A stretch of 64,000 nt of DNA from Methylobacter sp. (GCA_030653985.1 JAURYJ010000020.1:54555-118554); one strand, 5' to 3'. Shown: positions 52,200 through 61,775, counted from the first letter of the stretch. Notes: generated by a model not told the origin, from the letters alone. Program-made: numbers and translations.

Positions 52200-53683
52200 A
52201 ACCAGCCAATAAAATCCGTTTGCTGGCGCTTGTAATGAGTCTGATGGTTTTATCTATTATTGGACTTATCTGGTTCCCGCGCTCCGGCGAGGGAACCCAT
52301 ACCAATGTGCCCGTCTATCCGGCCGGACCTTTCAACGTACAGGTGGCACTGAAACCCAAAAAACCCCGGGTCGGCAATAACCAAATAACCCTTGTTATCC
52401 GTGACAAAGATAATCAAGAAGTCACCGATGCCGCCATTCAGGCGGTGGCGGAAATGCCGGCCATGGGCGCCATGGCGGCCATGCCCATACCCATCGACAT
52501 TGAAATCCTGAAACCGGGGCTTTATCAGGGGCAATTCGAACTGCCGATGGCCGGTGCCTGGCCATTGACGTTGACGATAGACTCCGGCACGAAGGGGCAG
52601 GCTAGGCTCACTTTCGATATGAGCACCAGTCGGAAGGACGTGTCTTTGACGCAAGCCACCCCTGGCGATAGTGCGCCGCAAGTTAACGCGAAAAACGTCT
52701 CAGCAGCACGGCAACCGACAACATTCACGGTAGATGCTTACCGTCGCCAGCTGATCGGCGTCACCACCGGCAAGGTGGTGTATCGGAACATCATTAACAC
52801 GATCCGCTCTGCAGCAAGGATCACAGTTAACGAAACCCGTCTGACCGACATCAGCCTCAAGTTTGACGGCTGGATTGGCCGACTTGACGCCGATTATGTG
52901 GGTAAATCGGTAACAAAAGGCCAGGCGTTATTCACCGTTTACAGCCCGGAGCTGGTCTCGTCCCAGGATGAGTATCTTGACAGCCTGCGGCGCGGCCGTA
53001 GCGGTCCGGGCAGCCTGACAGCCGCAGCCTATCGCCGTCTAACTCTTTGGGGCATAGCGCCCGCCCAGATCAAGGCTCTGGAGCGACGCGGACAGGCGGC
53101 GGAATATGTGCCGATCCTGTCGCCGGTGACCGGCACCGTCATCGAAAAAAACATCGTGCCCGGCACGGCCTTCAAGGCGAGCACAGCGCTGTTGCGCATT
53201 GCCGACTTGTCCACGGTCTGGGTGGAAGGCCAGGTCTACGAGTCCGAACTGCCTTGGGTTAAGCTCGGCATGAAGGCCGAGTTCGTGCTGGAGGATGCGC
53301 CGGGTTCCCCATTATTTGGCAAAATCACCTTCATCGAGCCGACCGTGGACAATAAAACCCGCACGGCGAGGGTGCGCGTGGAATTACCCAATCCCGACGG
53401 CATGCTGCGTCCCGACCGCTATGCCCGGCTGAATCTGCGGATCGATCTGGGAGAACGTCTGGTCGTTCCGGAGCAGGCGGTGCTTTATGCAGGCGAAAGC
53501 CGTGTCGTTTTTGTCGATCTGGGCGGCGGGCGCTTGTTGCCTAAAAAAATCAAAATAGGACTGCGCAATGATGATTTTATCGAAGTGCTTGACGGCTTGG
53601 CGGAGGGCGATGTGCTTGTCACTTCCGGTAATTTCCTGATTGCCTCGGAAAGCAAACTCAAATCGGGGCTGGAACAATGGTAA
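52196..53683 (+). CDS. RND periplasmic adaptor, CusB type, with extra N-terminal FixH/YtkA-like domain
   Basis: A 495-residue membrane fusion protein. N-terminal anchor, then an extra domain (about 40-140: FNVQVALKPKKPRVGNN and MPAMGAMAAMP) resembling YtkA/FixH folds, then the adaptor core: AARITVNETRLTDISLKFDG, GWIGRLDADYVGKSVTKGQ, IADLSTVWVEGQVYESELPW and LVVPEQAVLY. The Met-rich loop of the extra domain could bind Cu or Ag. It overlaps the pump gene by seven bases. Confidence 0.87.
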   Translation: MKPANKIRLLALVMSLMVLSIIGLIWFPRSGEGTHTNVPVYPAGPFNVQVALKPKKPRVGNNQITLVIRDKDNQEVTDAAIQAVAEMPAMGAMAAMPIPIDIEILKPGLYQGQFELPMAGAWPLTLTIDSGTKGQARLTFDMSTSRKDVSLTQATPGDSAPQVNAKNVSAARQPTTFTVDAYRRQLIGVTTGKVVYRNIINTIRSAARITVNETRLTDISLKFDGWIGRLDADYVGKSVTKGQALFTVYSPELVSSQDEYLDSLRRGRSGPGSLTAAAYRRLTLWGIAPAQIKALERRGQAAEYVPILSPVTGTVIEKNIVPGTAFKASTALLRIADLSTVWVEGQVYESELPWVKLGMKAEFVLEDAPGSPLFGKITFIEPTVDNKTRTARVRVELPNPDGMLRPDRYARLNLRIDLGERLVVPEQAVLYAGESRVVFVDLGGGRLLPKKIKIGLRNDDFIEVLDGLAEGDVLVTSGNFLIASESKLKSGLEQW

Positions 53684-56600
53684 ATGAACCTAACACGGCC
53701 AGCGCCGGCCTTATTGAACGCGTGATTGGCTACTGCGCACGCAATGCCTTCATCACCCTATTGGTGGTTACCATCTGCGCCTTTTGGGGCTATCGGGCCT
53801 TAATCAATACGCCATTGGACGCCATTCCTGATTTGTCCGATGTCCAGGTCATTATCTACACGGATTGGCCGGGACGCAGCCCTGATCTGGTCGAGGATCA
53901 AATCACCTATCCACTCACCACCACGCTGCTGGCCGCGCCCAAAGTCCAGTTCGTGCGCGGGCAAAGTTTTATGGGGCTGAGTTTTGTCTATGTCATTTTC
54001 GAAGAAGGCACCGATATCTACTGGGCGCGTTCACGGGTGATCGAGTATCTCAATTCGGCGGCGGCCAAACTGCCCGAAGGCGTGCGCCCTACGCTGGGGC
54101 CGGATGCCACCGGCGTGGGCTGGGTCTTTGAATATGCGCTGGTCGATAAATCCGGCCATAATAACCTGGCGCAGCTTCGTAGCCTGCAGGACTTTAAGCT
54201 GCGTTATTGGCTGGAGTCGGTTGAAGGCGTGGCGGAAGTCGCCTCCCTTGGCGGCTTTGAGAAGGAATATCAGGTCACTGTCGATGCCGACAAGCTGGCT
54301 GCCTATGGCATAACTATAAACCAGGTCGCACAGGCTATCCGCCGCTCCAATAACGATGTCGGCGGCCGGGTGCTGGAGATCGCGGGTCATGAACATGTTA
54401 TCCGTGGACGCGGCTATATTCATTCGGTTGCCGACATCGAACGCATCGCCCTGGGCGTCAGCAAGGCGGGTGTTGCTGTCACTGTCGGTAATATCGCGAA
54501 AGTCAGTCTTGGCCCGGCATTGCGGCGCGGGCTGGCGGAACTGGACGGGGAGGGCGAAACGGTGGGCGGCATTGTCGTCATGCGCTATGGCGAGGATGCG
54601 CTCGATGTCATCGAACGGGTTAAACAACGACTCGATGAGATTAAAAAATCCCTGCCGCAAGGGGTCGAGATCGTCACTGCTTATGACCGTTCGGATTTGA
54701 TCGAACGGGCGATCGCAACCCTCAAGGATACCCTGATCGAGGAAATGATCGTGGTCTCCTTGGTTATCATGGCATTTTTATGGCATTTTCGCTCGGCCCT
54801 GATCGCCATCCTGACCTTGCCCATCGCTATCCTGCTGGCTTTTATTCCTATGTCGATGCAGCATATGACTGCCAATATCATGTCACTGGGCGGCATTGCC
54901 GTCGCTATCGGCGCTATGGTCGATGCGGCCATCACCCTTATCGAGAACATCCATAAACGCCTGGAAAGCGAGAGTGATAAACCGGTAGTACCCACTAGGG
55001 GCATAAAGGGCGACAATGGCCGGTCACCCGAGTCCCGGCGCGAAATCATTATTCAGGCCATGCAGGAAGTGGGGCCGAGTATCTTCTTCGCCTTGCTGAT
55101 TATTACCATCTCCTTTCTACCGGTATTCGCGCTGGAAGGCACGGAAGGTCGGCTTTTCAGTCCCCTGGCTTTCACCAAGACCTATGCGATGGGCTTTGCC
55201 GCCGTGCTGGCCATTACCCTGATTCCTGCTCTGGCGGTATTGTTGATTCGCGGCAAAATACACAGCGATAAAAACCGGCTCAACCGGACACTGATTGATG
55301 TCTACAGTCCGGTCGTCCGCCTTGCGCTACGTTTTCGCGGCTGGGTGATCGGGATTTCGGTGCTGTCTCTGCTGTTGACCGTGCCAGTTTTTTTCAAGTT
55401 GGGCAACGAGTTCATGCCGCCGCTCAACGAAGGCAGCATTCTGTATATGCCTACCGCGCTGCCGGGCATGTCCGTTACCGAAGCCGGAAAAGTGTTGCAA
55501 TCGATGGACAGGCAACTGAAGAGCTTTCCGGAAGTGGAGCGGGTGTTCGGTAAAATCGGCCGTTCTACCAGTCCGACCGACCCTGCGCCCTTGTCGATGG
55601 TGGAAACCGTCATTACCCTGAAACCCATGGATCAATGGCGCAAGGGCATGACCTGGGACGGGCTGATTGCCGAAATGGACGAAACCATGCGCTATCCCGG
55701 TATGCCCAATATCTGGTGGATGCCCATCCAGACCCGTACCGAGATGCTGGCAACCGGTATTCGCGCCGGTCTCGGCATTAAGGTTTTCGGCGATAACTTG
55801 GCCACAATTGAATCCGTCGCCCTGCGCATCGAACAGGCGCTTCAGGATGACGAACGCACCCGGCCCTTTACCCGTAGCGCCTTTGCCGAACGCCTGACCG
55901 GCGGTTACTATCTCGATTTCACGATAGACCGAGATAAAATCGCCCGCTATGGCTTGACCGTCGGGGATGTGGAAGACGTCATCAGCACCGCCATCGGCGG
56001 GCTGACGGTGTCTCAAACCATCGAGGGACGCGCACGCTATGGCATCAACCTGCGCTATGCCCGCGACTTTCGCGACAACCCTGAAGCCTTGAGCCGGGTA
56101 TTGGTGCCGACGCCCGGCGGCGCGCAAATCCCCCTCAGCCAATTGGCCCGGCTTGAATTTGTCACAGGCCCCCCGATGCTGCGCAATGAGGACGGTTTTA
56201 TGGTTTCCTTTGTGCTGGTGGATGTCAAGGACAAAGGCATTTCCGATTATGTCAAGCTGGCGCGGCAGGTGGTCGATGAAAAGGTGGCTGTCCCGCAAGG
56301 CGTCAGGCTGGAGTGGGCCGGGCAGTTCAAATACTTTGAGCGGGCCAAGGCCAAACTCAAGGTGCTGGTGCCTTTAACCCTGGCGATTGTGTTTCTGATG
56401 CTGTTCCTTAACCACGGCTCGATCGGCGAAACCTTGATTATCCTGTTGGCTATCCCGTTTTCGCTGATCGGTGCCGTGTGGCTTTTGTATTTACTGGAAT
56501 ACAATCTGAGTGTCGCAGTCTGGGTGGGCATGATTGCGCTGGCAGGACTTGCCGCCGAGATGGGTGTGTTAATGCTGCTCTATCTGGACTTGAGCTGCCG

Positions 56601-56874
56601 CCAGCGCAGCGCGGAAAACCGCTTACAAACCCGCCAGGATCTCAACGAGGCGATTGTTGAAGGCGCCGCACGTCGCATACGCCCGAAGCTGATGACCGGC
56701 ATGACCACGCTGATAGGCCTGACGCCCATCCTGTGGAATACCGGTACCGGCGCCGATGTGATGAAGCGGATCGCCGCGCCGATGGTGGGAGGAATCATCT
56801 CCTCCTTGCTGATGGTGCTGATTGTTTTTCCGGCGGTTTATTCTTATTGGAAAGGTTGGCGACTTAGGAAGTAA
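53677..56874 (+). CDS. Heavy-metal efflux RND transporter, CusA type
   Basis: A 1065-residue RND pump with twelve helices. N-terminal NAFITLLVVTICAFWGYRAL, DLSDVQVIIYTDWPGRSPD and the helix 4 motif GGIAVAIGAMVDAAITLIEN, where the Asp relays protons. The CusA-like porter region has GNEFMPPLNEGSILYMP, Met residues that recall the Cu(I)/Ag(I) path. This places it with the monovalent-metal HME group and not CzcA, whose helix 4 differs. It would export Cu(I) or Ag(I) from periplasm or cytoplasm. No cueR, cusRS or cusF gene is adjacent; the regulator is not visible. Confidence 0.9.
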   Translation: MVNEPNTASAGLIERVIGYCARNAFITLLVVTICAFWGYRALINTPLDAIPDLSDVQVIIYTDWPGRSPDLVEDQITYPLTTTLLAAPKVQFVRGQSFMGLSFVYVIFEEGTDIYWARSRVIEYLNSAAAKLPEGVRPTLGPDATGVGWVFEYALVDKSGHNNLAQLRSLQDFKLRYWLESVEGVAEVASLGGFEKEYQVTVDADKLAAYGITINQVAQAIRRSNNDVGGRVLEIAGHEHVIRGRGYIHSVADIERIALGVSKAGVAVTVGNIAKVSLGPALRRGLAELDGEGETVGGIVVMRYGEDALDVIERVKQRLDEIKKSLPQGVEIVTAYDRSDLIERAIATLKDTLIEEMIVVSLVIMAFLWHFRSALIAILTLPIAILLAFIPMSMQHMTANIMSLGGIAVAIGAMVDAAITLIENIHKRLESESDKPVVPTRGIKGDNGRSPESRREIIIQAMQEVGPSIFFALLIITISFLPVFALEGTEGRLFSPLAFTKTYAMGFAAVLAITLIPALAVLLIRGKIHSDKNRLNRTLIDVYSPVVRLALRFRGWVIGISVLSLLLTVPVFFKLGNEFMPPLNEGSILYMPTALPGMSVTEAGKVLQSMDRQLKSFPEVERVFGKIGRSTSPTDPAPLSMVETVITLKPMDQWRKGMTWDGLIAEMDETMRYPGMPNIWWMPIQTRTEMLATGIRAGLGIKVFGDNLATIESVALRIEQALQDDERTRPFTRSAFAERLTGGYYLDFTIDRDKIARYGLTVGDVEDVISTAIGGLTVSQTIEGRARYGINLRYARDFRDNPEALSRVLVPTPGGAQIPLSQLARLEFVTGPPMLRNEDGFMVSFVLVDVKDKGISDYVKLARQVVDEKVAVPQGVRLEWAGQFKYFERAKAKLKVLVPLTLAIVFLMLFLNHGSIGETLIILLAIPFSLIGAVWLLYLLEYNLSVAVWVGMIALAGLAAEMGVLMLLYLDLSCRQRSAENRLQTRQDLNEAIVEGAARRIRPKLMTGMTTLIGLTPILWNTGTGADVMKRIAAPMVGGIISSLLMVLIVFPAVYSYWKGWRLRK

Positions 56875-56903
56875 GCGGCGAAGCAAAAGTTTTTTAACAA
56901 ATA

Positions 56904-57596
56904 TTAATGCACTTTTGCGACGATAGCAGGCAGAGCAGCCAGGGTGGTGATCTCCCCGTCGGGTGGCGAGGGGATGTATTCGGGAACCTGCCCAAAGCGG
57001 TTGCACCAGACTACATGGAAGCCGAAAGCCTTGGCAGCATGGGCATCCCAGGCATTCGACGAGACGAAGCAAATTTGATTTGCCTGTATGCCCCATCGGT
57101 CAGTGGCGAGCCGATAGACGTCCGGGTGGGGCTTGTAGACCCCCGCTTGCTCGGCCGACAGCACCGCATCAAGAAGATCGGCAAAGCCGGCATTGCCGAT
57201 CGCCGCCTTCAGCATTTTGGGTTCCCCGTTGGAAAGGGTGGCAAGCTTCATACCCTGAGCCTTCAGCTGCGTCAGCGTCTCTTTTACTTCGGGGTAGGCG
57301 CAAAGCTTCAGGTAAAGCGACATCAGACGGTCGCGTAATGCCGGGTCGTCGATGTTGAGACTGGTCATGGCGAAATCGAGTGCGTCTCCGGTTACCTGCC
57401 AGAAGTCCGCATGCTTGCCCATCAGGCTGCGCAGCCAGGTGTATTGAAGCTGCTTGGTGCGCCAAAGGTCGGACAGCGTCTGCCACTGGTCTCCGAGTGC
57501 GCTCTTTTCCTGGGCGGCGGCGCTGGCAAAGTCAAATAGCGTCCCGTATGCGTCGAACACGCAGGCGCTAATGCCGCTTAAACGCAACGATGTCAC
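56904..57596 (-). CDS. Haloacid dehalogenase, type II (second copy)
   Basis: A 230-residue HAD protein of the L-2-haloacid type. ACVFDAYGTLFDF (nucleophile), WRTKQLQYTWLRSL, DFWQVT, LATLSNGEPKM, GVYKPHPDVYRL and FVSSNAWDAHAAKAFG; all catalytic residues are present. The start GTG at 57596 overlaps the stop of the DoxX-like gene (GTGA), while the longer frame overlaps it heavily. Last gene of an SRPBCC, DoxX-like, HAD operon. Confidence 0.85.
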   Translation of the reverse strand: MTSLRLSGISACVFDAYGTLFDFASAAAQEKSALGDQWQTLSDLWRTKQLQYTWLRSLMGKHADFWQVTGDALDFAMTSLNIDDPALRDRLMSLYLKLCAYPEVKETLTQLKAQGMKLATLSNGEPKMLKAAIGNAGFADLLDAVLSAEQAGVYKPHPDVYRLATDRWGIQANQICFVSSNAWDAHAAKAFGFHVVWCNRFGQVPEYIPSPPDGEITTLAALPAIVAKVH

Positions 57597-58027
57597 TCGT
57601 CTTTCGCTCTGGCAGGTGAGTGGCGAACAGTCAGCAAGACGTCTTCGTCTCTGAGCAGAAACAGGGTAACGCAAGCCGCTAGCATCGGCCAAGCCGCAAA
57701 GAACAACAGGTGCGCTCCCTCAAAAGGCGACAGATATTGTTTGAACGAGGACAGCGTGGATATGGCATGGATGATCAGCACAAAACCGTAGCTAAATTTT
57801 TTGTACAAGCCTGCTAGGAATGCAGTCAATATAAGCAGTTCGACGACGGCCAATATAGTCAGCATCGCCGAACCTTCCAGACCGGTGATAAAGTAGAATT
57901 TTTCATAGATCTTGCCGGCATGTGCCGGATTGATGAATTTGTCGATGGTCCACATAAACATCACTAAAAATACACTGATTCTTAAGCCGAATAAGGTGAC
58001 GGGTAATGATTTGTTTTGATGGGTCAT
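57593..58027 (-). CDS. DoxX-like small membrane protein
   Basis: A 144-residue protein with four membrane helices (LRISVFLVMFMWTIDKF, MLTILAVVELLILTAFLAGL and two more). It resembles DoxX-like proteins; function unknown. AAGGAA precedes the ATG. It is coupled to the HAD gene and lies 58 bases after the SRPBCC gene. Confidence 0.7.
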   Translation of the reverse strand: MTHQNKSLPVTLFGLRISVFLVMFMWTIDKFINPAHAGKIYEKFYFITGLEGSAMLTILAVVELLILTAFLAGLYKKFSYGFVLIIHAISTLSSFKQYLSPFEGAHLLFFAAWPMLAACVTLFLLRDEDVLLTVRHSPARAKDE

Positions 58028-58085
58028 GAGCGTTCCTTGACGAAGGGAAATAACAGAAGGGGTGTGCGTTGCACACCCCGCGGCA

Positions 58086-58517
58086 TTACTTTGATTCCAA
58101 TTGCCCGGCCAATGCTCTCAATAAAGTCACATAAATTTGATGGCAAAATTCCGCCGCATCTTCACTGTTAGATTCCCAGTTTGAACTCCATTCGACAAAG
58201 GTCGAATTGTTCAAGGTCGCAGGAATGAGATGCAGGGTACCAATGTAATCATTGACTTCAGCCGATGACACCGGAGAAGGTCCGTCGTCAATTGAATAGC
58301 GGACTATGTGTTCCTGATCGTTACATTCTATTAGCGTTTCATGAAAGGCATCGTTCAAAACTCTTTTTGCGCCAGTCTCGGTGCCCGATTTTTCACCGAC
58401 AACCTCGCATTTTTCAATGGCACTGGCGGCCCATGACATATCATGGAAATTTCTGATGGCGTCCCATACTTTATCGACGGGGGCATTAACAACTATGGAT
58501 TGATAGCAATGTGGCAT
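58086..58517 (-). CDS. SRPBCC (START-like) domain protein
   Basis: A 143-residue protein of the polyketide cyclase/SRPBCC fold: SIVVNAPVDKVWDAIRNFHD at the N-terminus, LHLIPATLNNSTFVEWSSNW in the middle, and a C-terminal helix. It should bind a hydrophobic ligand. It is divergent from a TetR gene, which probably controls this operon through the paired operators at 58555-58609. Confidence 0.8.
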   Translation of the reverse strand: MPHCYQSIVVNAPVDKVWDAIRNFHDMSWAASAIEKCEVVGEKSGTETGAKRVLNDAFHETLIECNDQEHIVRYSIDDGPSPVSSAEVNDYIGTLHLIPATLNNSTFVEWSSNWESNSEDAAEFCHQIYVTLLRALAGQLESK

Positions 58518-58554
58518 GGTGTGTTCCTTGAGTAATGGAGAAAATAAATAGTTA

Positions 58555-58609
58555 TTGAATCTTCATTCAAAAACAATTAAAGCATAGCTTTTATTGAATG
58601 AATGTTCAA
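58555..58609. promoter_or_regulatory. Paired TetR-type operators
   Basis: Two 16-base palindromes of form TTGAA-N6-TTCAA: TTGAATCTTCATTCAA at 58555-58570 and TTGAATGAATGTTCAA at 58594-58609, 39 bases apart, in the divergent region between SRPBCC and tetR. This is the arrangement expected for self-control by the TetR protein. Confidence 0.65.
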
Positions 58610-58643
58610 TAATTAGTTTTGGAATTTTTCAGGAATGCGTGTC

Positions 58644-59249
58644 ATGGCCAGACCCATAGAATTTGATCGTGAAGAAGTACTCCGGAAAGCCATCGGGGTT
58701 TTTTGGCAAAAAGGCTATAGTGGTACATCTATCAAGAATCTGGTCGAAGCGACAGGACTACAGCCGGGCAGTATTTATTCCGCATTCGGCGATAAACGCG
58801 GGCTTTTTTTGGCGGCCATTGATGGCTATTTTGATGATATGAAACCCAGGGTCGTCAATATTTTACATACCGACCAGACACCGATAGTTCGCATCGAAAA
58901 CTTTTTTAACCGGCTGATTAATGAGTCTGTTACCGATGAACATCACAAAGGCTGTTTTTTGGTCAATACCCTGCTTGAAATTCCGGTTGATGATCAGGAA
59001 ATCAATTCCCGACTGCAAGCGATGTTTGGACTGGTGGAAAATGAATTCAGGGGTGTTCTGGAAGAACATATAGCCTCCGGAGAATTTGATAGCAAACAAA
59101 GCCCTGAAGCATTGGCCCGGTTTCTGGTCGCGGGTATATACGGACTGCGTGTGTTTAATAAAACCCAGCCCGATATTTCCGCCTTGAAATCCATCGTGGA
59201 TAATTTGCTTTTTGTGTTGCGGAGAAAGTCCTGCAACGATGGGATCTGA
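58644..59249 (+). CDS. TetR-family regulator
   Basis: A 201-residue TetR protein from MARPIEFD. The helix-turn-helix is VFWQKGYSGTSIKNLVEATG followed by GSIYSAFGDKRGLFLAAI, the YSAF type. The C-terminal ligand domain has GCFLVNTLLE (TetR_C_16-like) with a Cys that might sense electrophiles. An in-frame ATG lies at 58635. It probably represses the divergent SRPBCC, DoxX-like, dehalogenase operon. Confidence 0.87.
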   Translation: MARPIEFDREEVLRKAIGVFWQKGYSGTSIKNLVEATGLQPGSIYSAFGDKRGLFLAAIDGYFDDMKPRVVNILHTDQTPIVRIENFFNRLINESVTDEHHKGCFLVNTLLEIPVDDQEINSRLQAMFGLVENEFRGVLEEHIASGEFDSKQSPEALARFLVAGIYGLRVFNKTQPDISALKSIVDNLLFVLRRKSCNDGI

Positions 59250-59276
59250 CATAGGCCAAAAATGCGCAAAGGCCAA

Positions 59277-60293
59277 TCAAAGCCCTAATGCTTTAGCCGC
59301 AAGCGCGGTGCCGAGGACCCGATTGGTGATTTTTTCCAAGGCAATTTGCCGAGAGCGGCTGGTGTCGTCGCCGAAGGGCGAAAAGCCGCAATCATCGGTA
59401 GTGCCCAAACGTTCCGCGGGTATAAATTCCGCCGCTTCCAGAATCTGTTGTTTGACTTGTTCCGGCGTTTCGATGTGGGGGTTAATGGGATCGATTACGC
59501 CGATGAAGATGCGTTGTTCCGGCTTGGAGTATTTCTTGATGATGCCCAGCACCCGGCGGCGATCTTTTTCACTGGCCAATGCGATGTAAAAGTTGCCTGC
59601 TTTAAGCTCGAAAAGATCAGGTAAAAGTTCTGCGTAGTCCACGTCTGCGCTGTGGGTTGAGTCTTTATCCGCGCCCGGGCAGGTATGCACGCCGATTTTT
59701 TTTCGTTCCCCGGCACTAAACCGTTCCAATACCCGATTGTTGAGCTGGATAAAATCCCTTAGCAAGTTAAGGCTGGGATCGAGTTTGACTGAAAGCCGCC
59801 CTTCGGTAAAATCGACTTGAACGCAATGCGCACCCCGATCCAGGCAGCGACGGATGTCGGCTTCGGCTTCATTGACCAGATCCTGCAAAAAATCCTCTTT
59901 GGGGTAATCGGCGATGCCGTCTTGCGGATACAACAGGCTGAGTGCGGAAGCGGCAATGACGGCTTGTTTGACCGGTACCTGGGCGTATTTTTTCGCTTCA
60001 AGCAGATAGTGCTCGGCATAAATCTTATAGCGAAAAGGGCCGGACGTGAGTCTCGGCAATTGTCGTACATGGCCGTCGGAGAACTGAATTTGAATGCCGT
60101 CCGGCGCAAGGTTGGGCAGGCCGTGAACCGGATAGGTGGCGAAACTGGGTTTGCTTTGCTCGCCGTCGGTAATCACCGGGGAGCCGGTTTTCTCAAGCAG
60201 TTGTATCGTGTCGCGGACGGCTTGGGCCGTTAAAGCATCAAGCGCCTCCTGATTAATGACGCCCGCTGCAAAAGCGGCGATGCCGTCAAGCAA
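59277..60293 (-). pseudogene. Cobalamin-independent methionine synthase-like (MetE C-terminal type), 5' end missing
   Basis: A 338-residue frame of the short MetE/MesD-like TIM-barrel family. Visible: SPVITDGEQSKPSFATYP, HCVQVDFTEGRLSVKL, IGVHTCPGADKDSTHS, YIALASEKDR and TTDDCGFSPFGDD, with His and Cys zinc ligands in place. The first codon in frame is TTG at 60293; family members have about 20 more residues with a VGSLPRP-type motif. A TGA stands four codons upstream, and the IS110-type element begins about there, so the insertion removed the true start. The core is intact, but expression is doubtful. Confidence 0.7.
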
Positions 60294-60319
60294 TTTGTGT
60301 TTTCATATATGGACTCCTC

Positions 60320-60679
60320 GGTTATTGCAAGGCAAATTTTCACTATTAATGCCATCAATAGAGATCAAGATTGCAGTCATATATTCGGTCTCTTTATAGA
60401 GGTCTTTATACCTCAGGACTCCTGATGAATCTATCCGCGCACTTTCACCTCTATCACGAAGAAGGTTTTATAATGAACCACTGAAAACATCGGGTTTTGA
60501 AAGCGCCGGTCTGACCTGTTGTTGTCATCAATGAATGTTGATTTACCCCCGCAATCCTGTTTTTACTGGTTTAACTGTTAAATAATTATTCAAGGGTTGT
60601 TTGTGCTTTGTTCGTCGCTAAAGCTATTTTTTTATCACCAAAGCCAGCGAACAGGGCACAAACAACCCAACTTTTGCCG
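60320..60679 (-). ncRNA. Candidate bridge/seek RNA region of the IS element
   Basis: Downstream of the recombinase and inside the element are 360 bases without a gene. In IS1111-group elements the guide RNA that pairs with donor and target DNA is encoded in this 3' part. Hairpin-capable stretches are visible, for example GGGTTGTTTGTGC at 60594 on with its complement near 60655. The borders of the RNA are not known. Confidence 0.5.
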
Positions 60680-61696
60680 TCAGGCAAAGGCTTTATAGTC
60701 TTTATCGCTGTTAGCCATTGCCCACAGTATGCGTGCATTTTTATTGGCAAGCGCCACAGCGGCTTTATTAAAGCCACGTCGGCTAATAAGCGCTTGCAAC
60801 CACAAACTTAACTTATCGGTCTTATTGGTACAATGCCTTAATACCGATCTCGCGCCATGAACCAATAAAGTGCGAATATAACGATTTCCTCGTTTACTGA
60901 TACCCAAAAGATTCTGTTTCCCGCCACTGCTATGCTGTTTCGGCACAACCCCTAAACTTGCAGCGTAATCGCGACTGCTTTTATAACCTTTGCAGTTACC
61001 GCCTATGTCAGCAGCTATAATTGTTGCTGCTAACGGACCGATGCCCGGCACTTCCAAAAGCCGCTGACTCAGTTGATTGGCGCTACAGAGTCGCCCTATA
61101 CGTTGATCTTGCTCTTTTATTTCCCGATCAAGCGCTTTAAGTTTCTCATATTGTTCCGCGAACAGCTCTCTGCTTAATGCTGATAAGTTGTTTTCAGCAT
61201 CTTCCAGTATCAATGGCAAATGCGATCTAACATTCCTAATGCCTTGATTAATAACAATGCCTCGTTCACTGAGTAATCCACGAATTTGATTAACTAATGC
61301 GGTTCGCCTGCCGATTAACTCGCTCCGAATGGAGTGAACCATCTGAATGTCTTGTTGTTCAATGGTCTTGGCTGCTACCACTCGCTTATTGGGTTGAGTA
61401 ACGGCCGTATAGATAGCTTCCGCATCGTTAAAATCATTCTTGTTACCGACAATAAAACCCTTAACGTAGCGCGCATTAAGCAAAACAACCTCATGACCTA
61501 GCTTGGTAAATTCTCTTACCCAATGATGAGCGCCGCCACAGGCTTCCATACCAATTACGCTGGCTGGATAGGTAGCAAAAAACGTCAGTAATTCTGCGCG
61601 CTTAAGTTTCTTTTTCATGGTTTTTCCATTGGACTGCAAAGTAAATAAATGAAAAACATTCTTAGCGATATCTAAACCAATAATGCTATTACACAT
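60680..61696 (-). CDS. IS110-family transposase (IS1111 group)
   Basis: A 338-residue DEDD recombinase. N-terminal RuvC-like domain: GLDIAKNVFHLF, GMEACGGAHHW, NARYVKGFIVGNKNDFNDAEA; a coiled-coil middle; C-terminal Tnp domain: VPGIGPLAATIIAADIG and SSGGKQNLLGISKRGNRYIR with the serine before GGK as likely nucleophile. The length is normal and no frame break is seen, so it may be active. Confidence 0.93.
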   Translation of the reverse strand: MCNSIIGLDIAKNVFHLFTLQSNGKTMKKKLKRAELLTFFATYPASVIGMEACGGAHHWVREFTKLGHEVVLLNARYVKGFIVGNKNDFNDAEAIYTAVTQPNKRVVAAKTIEQQDIQMVHSIRSELIGRRTALVNQIRGLLSERGIVINQGIRNVRSHLPLILEDAENNLSALSRELFAEQYEKLKALDREIKEQDQRIGRLCSANQLSQRLLEVPGIGPLAATIIAADIGGNCKGYKSSRDYAASLGVVPKQHSSGGKQNLLGISKRGNRYIRTLLVHGARSVLRHCTNKTDKLSLWLQALISRRGFNKAAVALANKNARILWAMANSDKDYKAFA

Positions 61697-61775
61697 GGCG
61701 GATTCCTCATTATGCTGTTTAAAGGCTCAAGCGTATTTTATGCCGCTCTGGGGCAAAAGAGGAGTCCATATCATC

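Larger units (their letters stand above)
60303..61775 (-). mobile_element. IS110-family element, IS1111 group
   Basis: The element is bounded by a 13-base inverted pair: ATATGGACTCCTC at 60307-60319 and its complement at 61759-61771. Sub-terminal repeats of this kind, combined with a transposase of IS1111 type, mark the IS1111 group; exact ends a few bases outside the repeats are approximate. Size is about 1.45 kb. It sits at the broken 5' end of the metE-like gene. No target duplication was seen, as expected for this family. Confidence 0.82.
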
